A model generated the notes under the pieces. The model searched no databases, was not told the origin of the DNA, and saw only the letters and a list, made by a program, of their open reading frames with translations. The translations under genes were made by a program, and so were the position numbers. This document shows positions 1 to 8,955 of a stretch of 64,000 nucleotides of DNA, in pieces; the stretch's first letter is position 1, and every line of letters begins with the position of its first letter. The stretch comes from Gammaproteobacteria bacterium (GTDB lineage Bacteria > Pseudomonadota > Gammaproteobacteria > Pseudomonadales > Pseudohongiellaceae): the NCBI GenBank assembly GCA_029253585.1, contig JAQWZF010000010.1, positions 1 through 64,000 of the forward strand, given 5' to 3'.

Positions 1-1
1 C

Positions 2-61
2 TCGGGTATTGATGGATGGCTAATTAAGGTGGCTGGAGACGATGGTAACTACATAGGTTAA
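2..61 (+). CDS. C-terminal tail of a truncated CDS
   Basis: The first bases read in frame as a short tail ending DDGNYIG and a TAA stop. The gene begins left of the window, so neither family nor function can be assigned. Only about 19 residues are visible and the reading could be chance. Confidence 0.35.
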   Translation, partial: SGIDGWLIKVAGDDGNYIG

Positions 62-415
62 TCTGTCCTCACCTCCTCATAGGCTTCCTCCAAACCATAC
101 CCCCTCCTCGTATATATACTAGTGACTTTACATTTTTAGAGGTTTTGGAGTGTTAAGTAGTTGAGATCAGCCGGTAACCTGACTTTCGGAATAGTATGTA
201 TACGGGTGCAATGGAACCATTCTCACTTATCGGGGGTCTAACCCTTGGGTGGGGTGCCGGCTGGGCGGTTACTAGGGAGCTCGGGGGAAATTAAACGCTT
301 CTAAGCCCTCTCTTTGACAAATTCAGAAGCAAATATGTAAGCATTCTGGTACTGTAATTTTTAGTGCTATCAATACTTCTGAAGGCAAAGAAAAGTCAAC
401 TAAGTAAGGAAAAAC
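62..415. other. Intergenic region with repeat A copy 1
   Basis: No convincing gene is seen here. The stretch holds a pyrimidine-rich segment (about 65-115) and the first copy of repeat A (about 190-277). The bases before the next start are AT-rich, as expected of a promoter region, but no clear -35/-10 pair can be named. Confidence 0.5.
190..277. repeat. Dispersed repeat A, copy 1
   Basis: This shares a nearly identical block with 3515-3595 and a looser one with 1629-1745. The common core is GCAATGGAACCATT followed by ACTTATCGG. It carries two small inverted repeats, AATGG-AA-CCATT and ACCC-TT-GGGT. In the other copies the second hairpin is kept with different bases, which suggests a structured element. 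Copy 1 and copy 2 also share GCGGTTACTAGG. Function unknown. Confidence 0.75.
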
Positions 416-1474
416 ATGAAAGCTATATGCTCATACGCTAAAAATTCCTATATTGGTATATTAAAGGAGCTTGGATTCTTTATATTTTTTTTGACAATAT
501 CAGCAACCAATAACGCTCAAGAAAACTGTGCGCCTACTGATGAATTGGAGTTTATTTGCGGAGTAAATCAAGCTGAAGATTTAATTCGGATACCGAATAG
601 TAATTTTGTAATCGCTTCAGGGAGAATATCTGATTCTGAGGGTCAACTTTATGCAATAGATAAAAATACAAGAAATGTAACTGAATTATTTCCTCTTAAT
701 GCATTGGAAGCAAAGCTTGATACAGAAATGTTTGGTGACTGTCCTAGAATAATTAATACTTTTCAACCCCATGGAATTTCCATTCAGGAAATGGGAGAGG
801 ATGAATATTTACTATACGTTGTCGGTCATGGGTATCGAGAGGCGATTGAAGTTTTTTCTTTGATGATTAATGATGATAAGCCGTCACTCCGATGGGTGGG
901 CTGTGTGGAAGCTCCCGATGGAGTCGAAAGATTTAATGCGGTCACAGCACTTCCCGACAATAAAATTGCAGCAACTCATCTCCCGCCCCCAGGAAGCCCT
1001 AATCGGGGGGCAGGGGAAGTTTGGGAATGGTCGAATAGACAAGGTTGGAAGATTATTGCTGGAAGTCAAATGGCAGGACCAAACGGAATAGTAGCTTCAT
1101 CAGATGGCTCTACTATATTTGTTGCCGCATACCTTGGAACAAGTCTGACAAAGCTTTCGCGACAGAATTCTTCGCAGTTAATACAGGTGGATAGTACTTA
1201 TTCAATTGATAATATTCGCTGGTCTGACGAGGGTGAACTTTTGCTTGCCGCCCATGATAGGAATTGCACCCCTAGCCAAGGGTGTTCCATCGGCATAATT
1301 GACTCTCCAGTTACTCACTTGCTTAAAGCTAACCCTGAAAATTTGAACATCGAAACTATTCGTGTAATACCTAGCCTTGATGTCTTTCCAATAGGCACTG
1401 TTGTTATCGATGTAGATGACGAATATTGGGTCGGTGGAATAGGAGGAGCAGACCGTATTGCAATATTTCGTTAG
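416..1474 (+). CDS. Exported SMP-30/strictosidine-synthase-like beta-propeller protein
   Basis: A 352-residue protein with an N-terminal hydrophobic export signal (about residues 15-34, ending near NNAQ). The body shows signatures of the SMP-30 / paraoxonase / strictosidine-synthase propeller superfamily: FNAVTALPD near residue 170, PNGIVASSDG near 222 and DNIRW...GELLLAAH near 265. Such proteins are lactonases or esterases, or bind small molecules, but no substrate can be assigned. The gene is much more AT-rich than those after 3.7 kb and lies between repeat A copies 1 and 2, which fits acquisition by transfer. RBS: AAGGAAAAAC just before ATG. Confidence 0.7.
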   Translation: MKAICSYAKNSYIGILKELGFFIFFLTISATNNAQENCAPTDELEFICGVNQAEDLIRIPNSNFVIASGRISDSEGQLYAIDKNTRNVTELFPLNALEAKLDTEMFGDCPRIINTFQPHGISIQEMGEDEYLLYVVGHGYREAIEVFSLMINDDKPSLRWVGCVEAPDGVERFNAVTALPDNKIAATHLPPPGSPNRGAGEVWEWSNRQGWKIIAGSQMAGPNGIVASSDGSTIFVAAYLGTSLTKLSRQNSSQLIQVDSTYSIDNIRWSDEGELLLAAHDRNCTPSQGCSIGIIDSPVTHLLKANPENLNIETIRVIPSLDVFPIGTVVIDVDDEYWVGGIGGADRIAIFR

Positions 1475-1785
1475 ATATTCCTGAATGCTATTCAAGCATT
1501 TATTTTTCCTTAATAGATGCTGAAGTTATTTGCTAGATAGTTAAAGCGAACTTGACAGCGGGCGTACAATATTCGCTATTGGTTGTTCAAAATAACTAAC
1601 CGTTCGTCCGCAATAGACTGTAGAGGGGAGCAATGGAACCATCATGACTTATCGGTGTATGCCCCTAGGGTGGGTGCTGGGTGAGCGGTTACTAGGAAAC
1701 AGGGGGTGCAGCTATCTAGGTTGAAGAGCCAGTGGATAGGCATTGGACTGTAACGATTATGGATGCTGATTAAGCTTTTGCACAA
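1475..1785. other. Intergenic region with repeat A copy 2
   Basis: This lies between two convergent genes. Apart from repeat A copy 2 it holds no recognisable gene or RNA. The segment around 1550-1610 was inspected for integron-type attC core sites, and no complete R''/R' pair was found. Confidence 0.5.
1629..1745. repeat. Dispersed repeat A, copy 2
   Basis: The most divergent copy of repeat A. It keeps GCAATGGAACCAT, GACTTATCGG, a CCCTAGGG palindrome in place of the hairpin of copy 1, and GCGGTTACTAGG. It continues into CTAGGTTGAA, which is also found in copy 3. It lies between the convergent ends of the propeller gene and the lipoprotein gene. Confidence 0.65.
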
Positions 1786-2178
1786 TTAAAGTGGCCTTCG
1801 AACAGTGGGCTTCAGCTGAGGGTTGGTGCTTCGTGAATTTTTGTCGGATTCAATCGGAGAAAAAACCTGCAGAGTGTTAATTTTTGCACCGGGTAAGACT
1901 GGTTGGATGCTACGCTGAATTTCTTCCAGTGTTCCGCATATTTTGTCGCTATCTTGGTTCCTGCCAATCTGCACTTGCATACAGGTTACCTGTTCTGGGC
2001 TGGCGACCGTTAGGTTGTAGGCTGTGAGTTCAGCCTCACTCATTCGATTGAAGCTGGGCTTGACCAATGATGAACAAGAACCGAGAAGTATTCCAGTCGC
2101 TAAAATCAAAGCTGCCCTAAACACCGCAAGGACTAAAGGCCGTAAGAATTTACTTAGCTTCTTCAAATTCATATTCAT
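1786..2178 (-). CDS. Small lipoprotein of unknown function
   Basis: A 130-residue protein with a basic N-terminus, a hydrophobic segment and a lipobox LGSC (Cys at about residue 35). It is predicted to be exported and acylated. The mature part has one pair of cysteines (CMQVQIGR...KICG) that may form a disulfide. I do not recognise a family. The start codon lies at the edge of repeat B copy 1, so its leader and promoter are that repeat. Two closely spaced ATGs (2178 and 2172) are possible starts. Confidence 0.6.
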   Translation of the reverse strand: MNMNLKKLSKFLRPLVLAVFRAALILATGILLGSCSSLVKPSFNRMSEAELTAYNLTVASPEQVTCMQVQIGRNQDSDKICGTLEEIQRSIQPVLPGAKINTLQVFSPIESDKNSRSTNPQLKPTVRRPL

Positions 2179-2289
2179 ACCCAGAAGATACTATAGATAT
2201 AGGCTGTCAGGTATAGCTTGAAAGATATTAAGGCTGATTAGCAAGGTATAAGCCCCAGATAGGCCCAATTCGCTGCATTTGGAGGCTAT
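2171..2289. repeat. Direct repeat B, copy 1
   Basis: About 119 bp, nearly identical and in the same orientation as 3360-3478; the two differ at only a few positions. This copy is directly upstream (minus strand) of the lipoprotein gene and includes its first codons, so it acts as that gene's leader. Copy 2 sits upstream of the next minus-strand gene, which makes this a duplicated leader or promoter module. Confidence 0.85.
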
Positions 2290-2351
2290 TAAGGCGTTGA
2301 CTGAAGAATAATCTGCTTAGCCACCTTGAATCAATTTCATTTTTAAAAACG

Positions 2352-3263
2352 TCATACTAATTCAAATAAACTTGGTGCAGCTAATGTCATAAAAACATAG
2401 AAGCTGAATGCCTCAACTAAATGCCAGTTCTTTAGCTTGAAATTGATCTTATAAAATTCATTCGTATAAAGCGAAAGTAGGAAAGAAAAAATGTATAGGC
2501 TACATCCGTAAAATAATCCATAGTTTGCATAATTTGCTAATTCCGTAAATCGATCTTTATGCATATATTGATAATTTTGGTCACTACCAAAATTAGAATA
2601 AAGCATGATAAGTCCAATCATGATGCTTATTACAATAACTGCTAAAGATGCATCGGCGGCATTCTCTGAAAATCCTTTCTCTTTTTTCCCCGAAAGCTGA
2701 AATGAAGCTGTCAGCCCAAAGGCTAGTAGCAGCGGCTTTAGGCTTAGAAATATTATTGGATTACCACTCGAGAATATAATCCAGAAAATAAACCCAAAGT
2801 TAACAAATATTAGGGATATAAATGTTTTTATTCCCATGGATGCGATTGTGAAAGAAGAATCGTCATCTTTACTCAATAAATGTCCAATTACACAGAGAAT
2901 TAGTCCAAAAAAAGCTGTAAGCAGGAGAATGCTCGTGGCGGAACTTACTGTTTGCACATTTACTTCGATTGAATTAAAAACCGAAAAAACAGTTACTAGG
3001 CCAATAGCGGAACCAACCATACCCATAGGTATTGCTAAAGTCAGTAAAGTAACATTAAAGGGTAATTTATATAGCCGTTCTAATATCTCTGCAGTTAGGA
3101 GAGTTGGAACGAATACGAGTATTAAACTCAACGGATCGGCAAAAAGGTATAAATCGGGCAAGCTTAGACCAATTACAGAAATCACCAAGACAAATACTGC
3201 CCTGTCCCGCCATTGATTAGCGCGGAGTTTTGTCCAATGAATTTTAGATTCTACAGATTGCAT
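2352..3263 (-). CDS. Polytopic membrane protein, unknown
   Basis: A 303-residue protein with about eight to ten hydrophobic segments from residue 20 to the C-terminus (for example AVFVLVISVIGLSL and TSILLLTAFFGLILCVIG). It is predicted to sit in the inner membrane. No transporter signature or catalytic motif is recognised. It is AT-rich like the gene at 416 and unlike the core genes further right. Repeat B copy 2 lies about 100 bases upstream of its start, in the same relation as copy 1 to the lipoprotein gene. Confidence 0.6.
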   Translation of the reverse strand: MQSVESKIHWTKLRANQWRDRAVFVLVISVIGLSLPDLYLFADPLSLILVFVPTLLTAEILERLYKLPFNVTLLTLAIPMGMVGSAIGLVTVFSVFNSIEVNVQTVSSATSILLLTAFFGLILCVIGHLLSKDDDSSFTIASMGIKTFISLIFVNFGFIFWIIFSSGNPIIFLSLKPLLLAFGLTASFQLSGKKEKGFSENAADASLAVIVISIMIGLIMLYSNFGSDQNYQYMHKDRFTELANYANYGLFYGCSLYIFSFLLSLYTNEFYKINFKLKNWHLVEAFSFYVFMTLAAPSLFELV

Positions 3264-3359
3264 AATTATGTATTGAGGGTTTTGAGAATCTTTCTAATTT
3301 TTTTCTTCATAATAAATCCGCAATAGCGGCAGAAAATGGTTGCAGATAAGAGCTGTTTT

Positions 3360-3478
3360 ATATTCATACCCAAAAGATACTATAGATATAGGCTGTCAGG
3401 TATAACTTGAGAGATATTAAGGCTGATTAGCAAGGTATAAGCCCCAGATAGGCCCAATTCGCTGCATTTGGAGGCTAT
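3360..3478. repeat. Direct repeat B, copy 2
   Basis: The second copy of the 119-bp repeat at 2171-2289, same orientation. It begins TATTCATACC and ends in GGAGGCTAT. It lies upstream of the minus-strand membrane protein gene. Confidence 0.85.
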
Positions 3479-3514
3479 AAAGGGTTGGCATACCTGCTAT
3501 ATACAAGGGGTTTA

Positions 3515-3605
3515 AATAGTATGTATACGGGTGCAATGGAACCATTCTGACTTATCGGGGTGTGCCCCCCAGGGTGGGGTGCTGGCTAAACTAGGTTGAA
3601 TATTG
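3515..3605. repeat. Dispersed repeat A, copy 3
   Basis: This matches copy 1 almost perfectly over its first 45 bases, starting AATAGTATGTATACGGGTGC. It has a CCC-CAGGG variant of the internal hairpin, then ends through CTAGGTTGAA shared with copy 2. It lies just inside the tRNA-Arg boundary. Confidence 0.75.
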
Positions 3606-3706
3606 ACGGGCATCGATTGAAGTATTGATAGGAGGGCGACATATTGGTCACACAAAAAGTATTTGGAAGAAGTAAGAATACTAAACTGGCTACAAGTCCC
3701 TATATA

Positions 3707-3783
3707 TGGTGCCCCGGAGAGGATTTGAACCTCTGACCTGCCCCTTAGGAGGGGGCCGCGCTATCCAGCTGTGCCACCGGGGC
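3707..3783 (-). tRNA. tRNA-Arg (anticodon CCT)
   Basis: A complete cloverleaf on the minus strand. The acceptor GCCCCGG pairs with CCGGGGC. The anticodon arm is GCCCC / GGGGC with loop CTCCTAA, giving anticodon CCT (reads AGG). The T-arm contains GGTTCAAATCC. The 3' CCA is encoded at 3707-3709. The low-GC repeat-bearing segment abuts its 3' end, the usual side for integration into tRNA genes. Confidence 0.95.
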
Positions 3784-3903
3784 TTGTGGGCCGCAGTATA
3801 GCATCGGGTCGGTATGTTTTTGTAGCCTCGCTGCCGATCACATCTTCATCCTACTTGAGATAGAATGGCGCTGGTTGAAAATAGCGGGTAGTGGTTTGAA
3901 GCG

Positions 3904-4380
3904 ATGGACAATACTGTAGTTTGGATCTGTAAGCGGTTCGATGAGCTGAGCACGCATGACCTATATGCAATTTTGCGACTTCGTTCCGAGATCTTTGTCG
4001 TCGAGCAGGACTGTGTCTATCAGGATGTGGATGGCTTCGACCAGGGGGCCTTGCATATTATGGGACACCTGGCTGCCGCGGAGGATGGCGGTGCTCCAGA
4101 GCTTATTTGTTACACGCGATTGCTTGCGCCGGGAGTTAAGTACAAAGGTGCCTCTATCGGCAGAGTAGTTTCTCGGAAGTCGGCCCGCGGTGGTGGGCTT
4201 GGAAAAGCCTTGATGCTGCAATCCCTCGCTTTTAGCCGACAGCACTGGCCTGAGACGGCTATCACTATATCGGCACAACAGTATTTACAGAAGTTTTATA
4301 CCGAGCTGGGGTTCGAGACGCAGTCGGAGCCCTATAATGAGGATGGAATACCCCATATCCAAATGAGGCTAGACACCTAA
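3904..4380 (+). CDS. elaA: ElaA-family GNAT N-acetyltransferase
   Basis: A 158-residue cytoplasmic GNAT protein of normal ElaA length. The N-terminal block RLRSEIFVVEQDC...DVDGFDQ (about residues 26-47) is characteristic of ElaA. The acetyl-CoA pyrophosphate-binding loop is RGGGLGKAL near residues 95-104. It transfers an acetyl group from acetyl-CoA, but the physiological acceptor of ElaA is not known. The gene stands alone, transcribed away from tRNA-Arg. Confidence 0.88.
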   Translation: MDNTVVWICKRFDELSTHDLYAILRLRSEIFVVEQDCVYQDVDGFDQGALHIMGHLAAAEDGGAPELICYTRLLAPGVKYKGASIGRVVSRKSARGGGLGKALMLQSLAFSRQHWPETAITISAQQYLQKFYTELGFETQSEPYNEDGIPHIQMRLDT

Positions 4381-4690
4381 ATAGCTACTGTCATTGCCGG
4401 TATGCAGCCTACCCTCATATCCAGTCGCCTCACCAGCACCCCTAGCGCAGAAATTCGGGCATCACCGCCCGCAGAAACAGCTCAGCAACCCTCAAACTGT
4501 TTGCGCTTAGCTGTATTTATTTAAGCTTTTGTATTACTAAGTCTTTTATTTGTTGGTGAAGCTCAATTTAGTAAAGTATTTTGTTTACTATCAATAAAAA
4601 CGCACCGAAAGTTTTAAACAAAGTAAATACTTTAATTAAAATGCCGACTAAAGAGATAGTACGCAGCTAAATTAGTAGTGAGCCAACACC
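4381..4690. other. AT-rich intergenic promoter region
   Basis: 310 bases without a gene. The distal half (about 4500-4645) is very AT-rich and holds the palindrome annotated separately. It is presumably the promoter and control region of the regulator at 4691. Confidence 0.55.
4569..4635. promoter_or_regulatory. Palindromic putative operator upstream of the SufR-like regulator
   Basis: A perfect inverted repeat, TAGTAAA-N8-TTTACTA (4569-4590). A further half-site AAATACTTTA at 4625-4634 is complementary to TAAAGTATTT inside the first element. The arrangement of two dyads about 100 and 60 bases before the ATG fits an autoregulatory operator. Protein binding is inferred only from position and symmetry. 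Confidence 0.45.
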
Positions 4691-5329
4691 ATGGAACTGC
4701 CAAAGAGCCAAGATCGCATCATGCAGCGCCTTAAAACGCGAGGGCCGCAATCTGTAAAAATCCTTTCAAAACAATTAGATATGACCACGATGGGAGTTCG
4801 CCAGCATCTCGCCGAGCTGGAATCTAAGGGTATTGTGGGACAGACTCAGGAAGAACGGCAAATTCGGGGGCGCCCCGTCCATCTGTGGAAACTTAGCGCT
4901 GCCGGCCATGGCCGCTTCCCCGATATGCACTCTCAAACCACCATCGAGCTTATCGATGTCATACGCTCTACTCTTGGCGAGCAGAGCCTGAACCAACTCA
5001 TTGAACAACGCAGCGAGAAAATAGAGGCGCAGTACCGTAAGCAACTCGGCGCCTCCGAACCCGGCCTTCAACTCCAGATCGAGAGGCTCGCACAATTGCG
5101 CAGCGCTGAAGGGTACATGGCTGAGGTGCGCCTATTACCCGATGGTTTTATGCTTATAGAGAATCATTGCCCTATCTGCACTGCTGCCAAGAGCAGCCAG
5201 CAATTTTGCAAGACTGAGCTCGATCTAATTCAGCGACTCCTCGAAGGCAAGGCCGTCGTAACACGCACCGACCATCTGTTAGCTGGCGCGAGGCGCTGCG
5301 CCTATAAAATCACGGCAATCGACGCGTAA
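4691..5329 (+). CDS. SufR-like winged-helix transcriptional regulator with Fe-S cysteines
   Basis: A 212-residue protein. An N-terminal winged helix-turn-helix (about residues 8-65, with MGVRQHLAELESKGIV as recognition region) is followed by a helical linker. A C-terminal domain bears HCPIC (C160, C163), C173 and ARRCAY (C203). The spacing resembles the cysteines that bind an iron-sulfur cluster in SufR-type repressors, so it probably senses iron-sulfur or redox state. No suf or isc genes lie beside it, so its targets are not shown here. The upstream palindrome suggests autoregulation. Naming it sufR would be an over-call. Confidence 0.75.
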   Translation: MELPKSQDRIMQRLKTRGPQSVKILSKQLDMTTMGVRQHLAELESKGIVGQTQEERQIRGRPVHLWKLSAAGHGRFPDMHSQTTIELIDVIRSTLGEQSLNQLIEQRSEKIEAQYRKQLGASEPGLQLQIERLAQLRSAEGYMAEVRLLPDGFMLIENHCPICTAAKSSQQFCKTELDLIQRLLEGKAVVTRTDHLLAGARRCAYKITAIDA

Positions 5330-5414
5330 ACGCGAAAATTTCACGGCTATTTCTGCTATAGTGGACCGCTTCTCACCAGGCGGCTTTAAGCCAGCGCAAA
5401 CAACTCAGGCAGCT

Positions 5415-6737
5415 ATGAAATCACTCTCAAGCAAAGTATTAGTCTGCGCCGTCGCATTGATCACGCTGCTGCTTACCGTGGCGCCAAGTGTTATAGGCGC
5501 AGGGATAGAGCAAGCGACTATAGATAGGCTCATAGAGCTCATTCCGCCAGAAGCCGAGAGCCAGCTAGAGATTCGTCGCAATGAAATTAACAGCGGCTGG
5601 TTTCGAAGTTCGGCCAGCATAGAGTTAATCTTCACACCCATAGGCACAGACGCCATCGCGCTGGTGATGGACTTCGATATCGATCACGGACCACTACTAC
5701 AAACCCAAAATGGGCTTGGGATAGGGCTTGCCTACGCCAATATCAAACCCGGTATTCGCAACGATCTATTCGATATAGCTATTGCCGAGCTCTCGTTTCC
5801 CTTGCCAGATATAATGGCCGACCTTCTGGTGCGTTTCGATCAATCTGTTCAGCTCGACATGAATGTCAGCGAGGTCAACTATAGCGGCACACAGGGAGAA
5901 ATGAATTTCGATGGACTGAACGCGAGCATCCATGTGGATTCTGACCAGTCGGCCCGCTTCGTCGTCAACATGGGAGAACTGGCAGTTACCGAGAATGCAG
6001 CCAACTCCAATGTTGTTGTTGCCGGGCTGGCCATCACCAGCATAACCTCTCAACTGAACGACATGCTCGCAAATAGCAGCGCCACTCTCTCCATCCCATC
6101 ACTAAGTAGCACGGCACCTGTTTCGTTTTCAATATCAGACATCATTGTCGACTACGGGCTGAATGGCTCACCTGCGGATCCCCAGAGCAGTGAAATCTAT
6201 CAGACTCTAAGTATTGCAATCATCGAAGGTGGCCTGCCCGTTCGCTCGCTCAGTTGGCGCAGCGAAATCAAACAGTTAAAAAATGAACTGCTGCAGGACT
6301 ACTACCGCCTGCTCAACGAGCTACAAACTGAATTCAATGCAGACCCCGAAGTCTATTCCGAGGAACTTCTATTCCTGGGGCAAGAACTGCTGCTCATCGT
6401 TCTGCAGAACCCTCTGGAGATAAATAATTTTATTACAGCAAACGCCTTCGATGGCGATCACACTGCTGACCTACGCATAGAGTGGACAGGACTAGAAACA
6501 TTAGTCGATCTTTCAGAAGTCGATACCAATGCCGCGATAGCAGCCTTGAATATAACACTCGACATATCCCTTGATCTGGAAGCAATCCTACGCAGCCCGC
6601 TAGCCGGATTAATTGACCCCTATGTTCAGCAAGGCTATCTGACAGTCTCAAACGGCAGAATAATAATCGAAGCCAGCCTGCAGAACAGCATGCTGATGGT
6701 AAATGGAGACCAGCTCCCCCTAGACCAGTTTTTATAA
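5415..6737 (+). CDS. YdgA-like (DUF945) exported protein
   Basis: About 440 residues when started at the ATG at 5415, which is followed at once by a signal peptide (MKSLSSKVLVCAVALITLLL). The in-frame ATG at 5361 would put 18 hydrophilic residues before the signal. The N-terminal mature region (IRRNEINSGWFRSSASIELIF) and overall beta-rich, Asp/Ser-rich composition match the YdgA/DUF945 family of envelope proteins, whose function is poorly known. It follows the SufR-like gene on the same strand after 85 bases. Cotranscription is possible. Confidence 0.65.
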   Translation: MKSLSSKVLVCAVALITLLLTVAPSVIGAGIEQATIDRLIELIPPEAESQLEIRRNEINSGWFRSSASIELIFTPIGTDAIALVMDFDIDHGPLLQTQNGLGIGLAYANIKPGIRNDLFDIAIAELSFPLPDIMADLLVRFDQSVQLDMNVSEVNYSGTQGEMNFDGLNASIHVDSDQSARFVVNMGELAVTENAANSNVVVAGLAITSITSQLNDMLANSSATLSIPSLSSTAPVSFSISDIIVDYGLNGSPADPQSSEIYQTLSIAIIEGGLPVRSLSWRSEIKQLKNELLQDYYRLLNELQTEFNADPEVYSEELLFLGQELLLIVLQNPLEINNFITANAFDGDHTADLRIEWTGLETLVDLSEVDTNAAIAALNITLDISLDLEAILRSPLAGLIDPYVQQGYLTVSNGRIIIEASLQNSMLMVNGDQLPLDQFL

Positions 6738-6800
6738 GCGCGAGACTGAAACCTTCTCGCCCATCAATATTGCATTTACTAAATTCGAGTCACTAGAAGT

Positions 6801-8945
6801 ATGTCAAAAAAATCCAACAAGAGCTCTCAACGCAGCGATCTATCACACTCACCGCGGAAGCTTTTTTCCTACCCGAAATATTGGGCAGAGTGCTTCGATA
6901 CAGCCCCCTATCTGCCTATGTCCAGGGAAGAAATGGATCAGCTGGGCTGGGATAGCTGCGACATAATTATCGTTACCGGTGATGCCTACGTAGATCACCC
7001 GAGCTTTGGCATGGCGGTAATAGGAAGATTGCTTGAGGCCCAAGGGTTTAGAGTCGGCATAATTTCTCAGCCCGCGTGGGATAGTACAGACCCGTTCAAG
7101 ATACTCGGCAAGCCCAATCTATTTTTTGGCGTCACCGCCGGCAATATGGATTCACTGATTAATCGTTACACCGCCGACCTGCGCATGCGTAGCGATGACG
7201 CCTATACACCCAACGGTGACGCGGGCAGGCGCCCCGACAGGTCGATCATTGTCTACAGTCAGCGTTGCCGAGAGGCTTATTACGACACACCGATAGTCAT
7301 TGGCGGCATCGAGGCCAGTCTTCGGCGCATCGCACAGTACGACTATTGGAGCGACAGCGTGAGACGCTCCGTATTAATCGACTCCAATGCAAATATCCTA
7401 TTGTACGGAAACGCAGAGCGAGCTCTGGTTGAAGTGGCGCATCAACTTGCCGCCGGCAGGACTACCGACGAAATGGAATACCTGCGCGGCACTGCCAGAA
7501 TTAAAGCAGAAGCACCCCAGGGCTGGACCGAGATAGATTCCACCCGTATCGACTGGCCGTCGAAGATTGACGACATCCCCAATCCCTATGATTTCCACGA
7601 CAAGAAAACCGACTCGAAACCTAATGCCGAATCTCTCGATGGCGCCAATGGCGGTGATGAGACTGGCAAGCAGGCGATTCGAATCATTCCTCTACCCTTG
7701 CAGCGCAAGGAGGAATTCGATTCCCAGACCTCTTATATTCGCCTACCCTCTTTCAGTAAAGTGACAAATGACCCGGCATTGTATGCCCATGCATCCCGCG
7801 TGCTGCATCAGGAAGCCAACCCCTACAATGCCAAGCCGCTGATACAGAAGCATGGCACACAGGAAGTCTGGGTAAACACGCCTCCGATTCCACTGGAAAC
7901 CGACGAGATGGACTGGATCTTCGACCTGCCCTATCAGAGACGACCACATCCATCCTATGGTGATGCGCGAATCCCTGCCTACGACATGATCAAGACATCC
8001 GTAAACATAATGCGCGGGTGTTTCGGCGGCTGTACCTTCTGTTCTATTACCGAACACGAGGGCCGCATCATTCAGAGCCGATCGGAAGATTCGATACTGC
8101 GTGAGATCGAGAAGATTCGAGACCAGGTTCCTGGCTTCACCGGCACGATTTCAGATCTTGGCGGACCGACAGCAAATATGTATAAGCTGAACTGCAAGTC
8201 ACCGAAAATTCAGAAAACCTGCAAACGACTCTCCTGTGTCTACCCCAACATCTGTAAACACCTGAACACCGATCATAGCCCTACCACTCAACTCTATAGG
8301 AAAGCGAGAGCGATCCCCGGGGTAAAACGCGTAGCGATTGCCTCAGGACTGCGCTATGACCTGGCCCTGAAAGACCCCGAGTATGTCGAAGAACTGGTTA
8401 CCCATCATGTCGGCGGCTACCTAAAAATCGCCCCGGAGCACAGCGAAGACAAGACCCTCTCCAAGATGATGAAGCCGGGAATCTCAGCCTATGATGAATT
8501 TAAAATTCTGTTCGATAAGTTTTCGAAGAAGGCAGGCAAGGAACAGTATCTAATCCCTTATTTCATAGCTGCCCACCCGGGAAGTGATGCCGAGGACATG
8601 CTGAATCTCAGCATGTGGCTTAAGGAAAGAAATTTTAAACCCGATCAGGTGCAGACTTTCTATCCCTCGCCGATGGCACTCGCCACCGCAATGTACTACT
8701 CTGAACGCAATCCCTTGGAAAAAGTGCGTTACAAGAGCGAGAAGCTCAGCATCTGCAAAGATATCGATCAGCGTCGACTGCAGAAAGCTTTCCTGCGCTA
8801 CCACGACGAGAAGAATTGGCCGATGCTTAGGGAGGCCTTACATGAAATGGGCAGGGCCGACCTGATCGGCGACGGCGACAAGTTCCTGATCCCGAAAGCG
8901 AAACCCAGCAATAAGCGGCAGAGACAGCAGCCGCGCCGACGCTAA
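6801..8945 (+). CDS. ygiQ: YgiQ-family radical SAM protein
   Basis: 714 residues, the usual length for YgiQ. The N-terminal UPF0313 domain ([20 protein letters not shown]) precedes a radical SAM core with CFGGCTFC (CxxxCxxC, about residues 406-413) that ligates the 4Fe-4S cluster. The C-terminus is very basic (RQRQQPRRR). The exact reaction of YgiQ is not established. The gene ends 10 bases before the convergent AAA gene. It could share transcription with the YdgA-like gene (63-base gap). Confidence 0.92.
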   Translation: MSKKSNKSSQRSDLSHSPRKLFSYPKYWAECFDTAPYLPMSREEMDQLGWDSCDIIIVTGDAYVDHPSFGMAVIGRLLEAQGFRVGIISQPAWDSTDPFKILGKPNLFFGVTAGNMDSLINRYTADLRMRSDDAYTPNGDAGRRPDRSIIVYSQRCREAYYDTPIVIGGIEASLRRIAQYDYWSDSVRRSVLIDSNANILLYGNAERALVEVAHQLAAGRTTDEMEYLRGTARIKAEAPQGWTEIDSTRIDWPSKIDDIPNPYDFHDKKTDSKPNAESLDGANGGDETGKQAIRIIPLPLQRKEEFDSQTSYIRLPSFSKVTNDPALYAHASRVLHQEANPYNAKPLIQKHGTQEVWVNTPPIPLETDEMDWIFDLPYQRRPHPSYGDARIPAYDMIKTSVNIMRGCFGGCTFCSITEHEGRIIQSRSEDSILREIEKIRDQVPGFTGTISDLGGPTANMYKLNCKSPKIQKTCKRLSCVYPNICKHLNTDHSPTTQLYRKARAIPGVKRVAIASGLRYDLALKDPEYVEELVTHHVGGYLKIAPEHSEDKTLSKMMKPGISAYDEFKILFDKFSKKAGKEQYLIPYFIAAHPGSDAEDMLNLSMWLKERNFKPDQVQTFYPSPMALATAMYYSERNPLEKVRYKSEKLSICKDIDQRRLQKAFLRYHDEKNWPMLREALHEMGRADLIGDGDKFLIPKAKPSNKRQRQQPRRR

Positions 8946-8955
8946 CTAGTAATTC

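Larger units (their letters stand above)
3264..3706. other. Intergenic region holding repeats B2 and A3
   Basis: No gene is seen between the membrane-protein start and the tRNA. The stretch is made of repeat B copy 2, a 36-base gap, repeat A copy 3 and about 100 bases of unassigned sequence before the tRNA 3' end. Confidence 0.55.

Noticed and set aside
236..242. GTCTAAC inside repeat A copy 1 as an attC inverse core site
   Set aside because: It fits the seven-base consensus, but the matching core site is missing and the bases are not kept in copies 2 and 3.
1540..1620. Possible integron attC site or cassette boundary near repeat A
   Set aside because: Phrases such as GCGGGCG and CTAACCG recall attC, but no RYYYAAC/GTTRRRY pair with the right spacing and symmetry was found and no integrase is visible.
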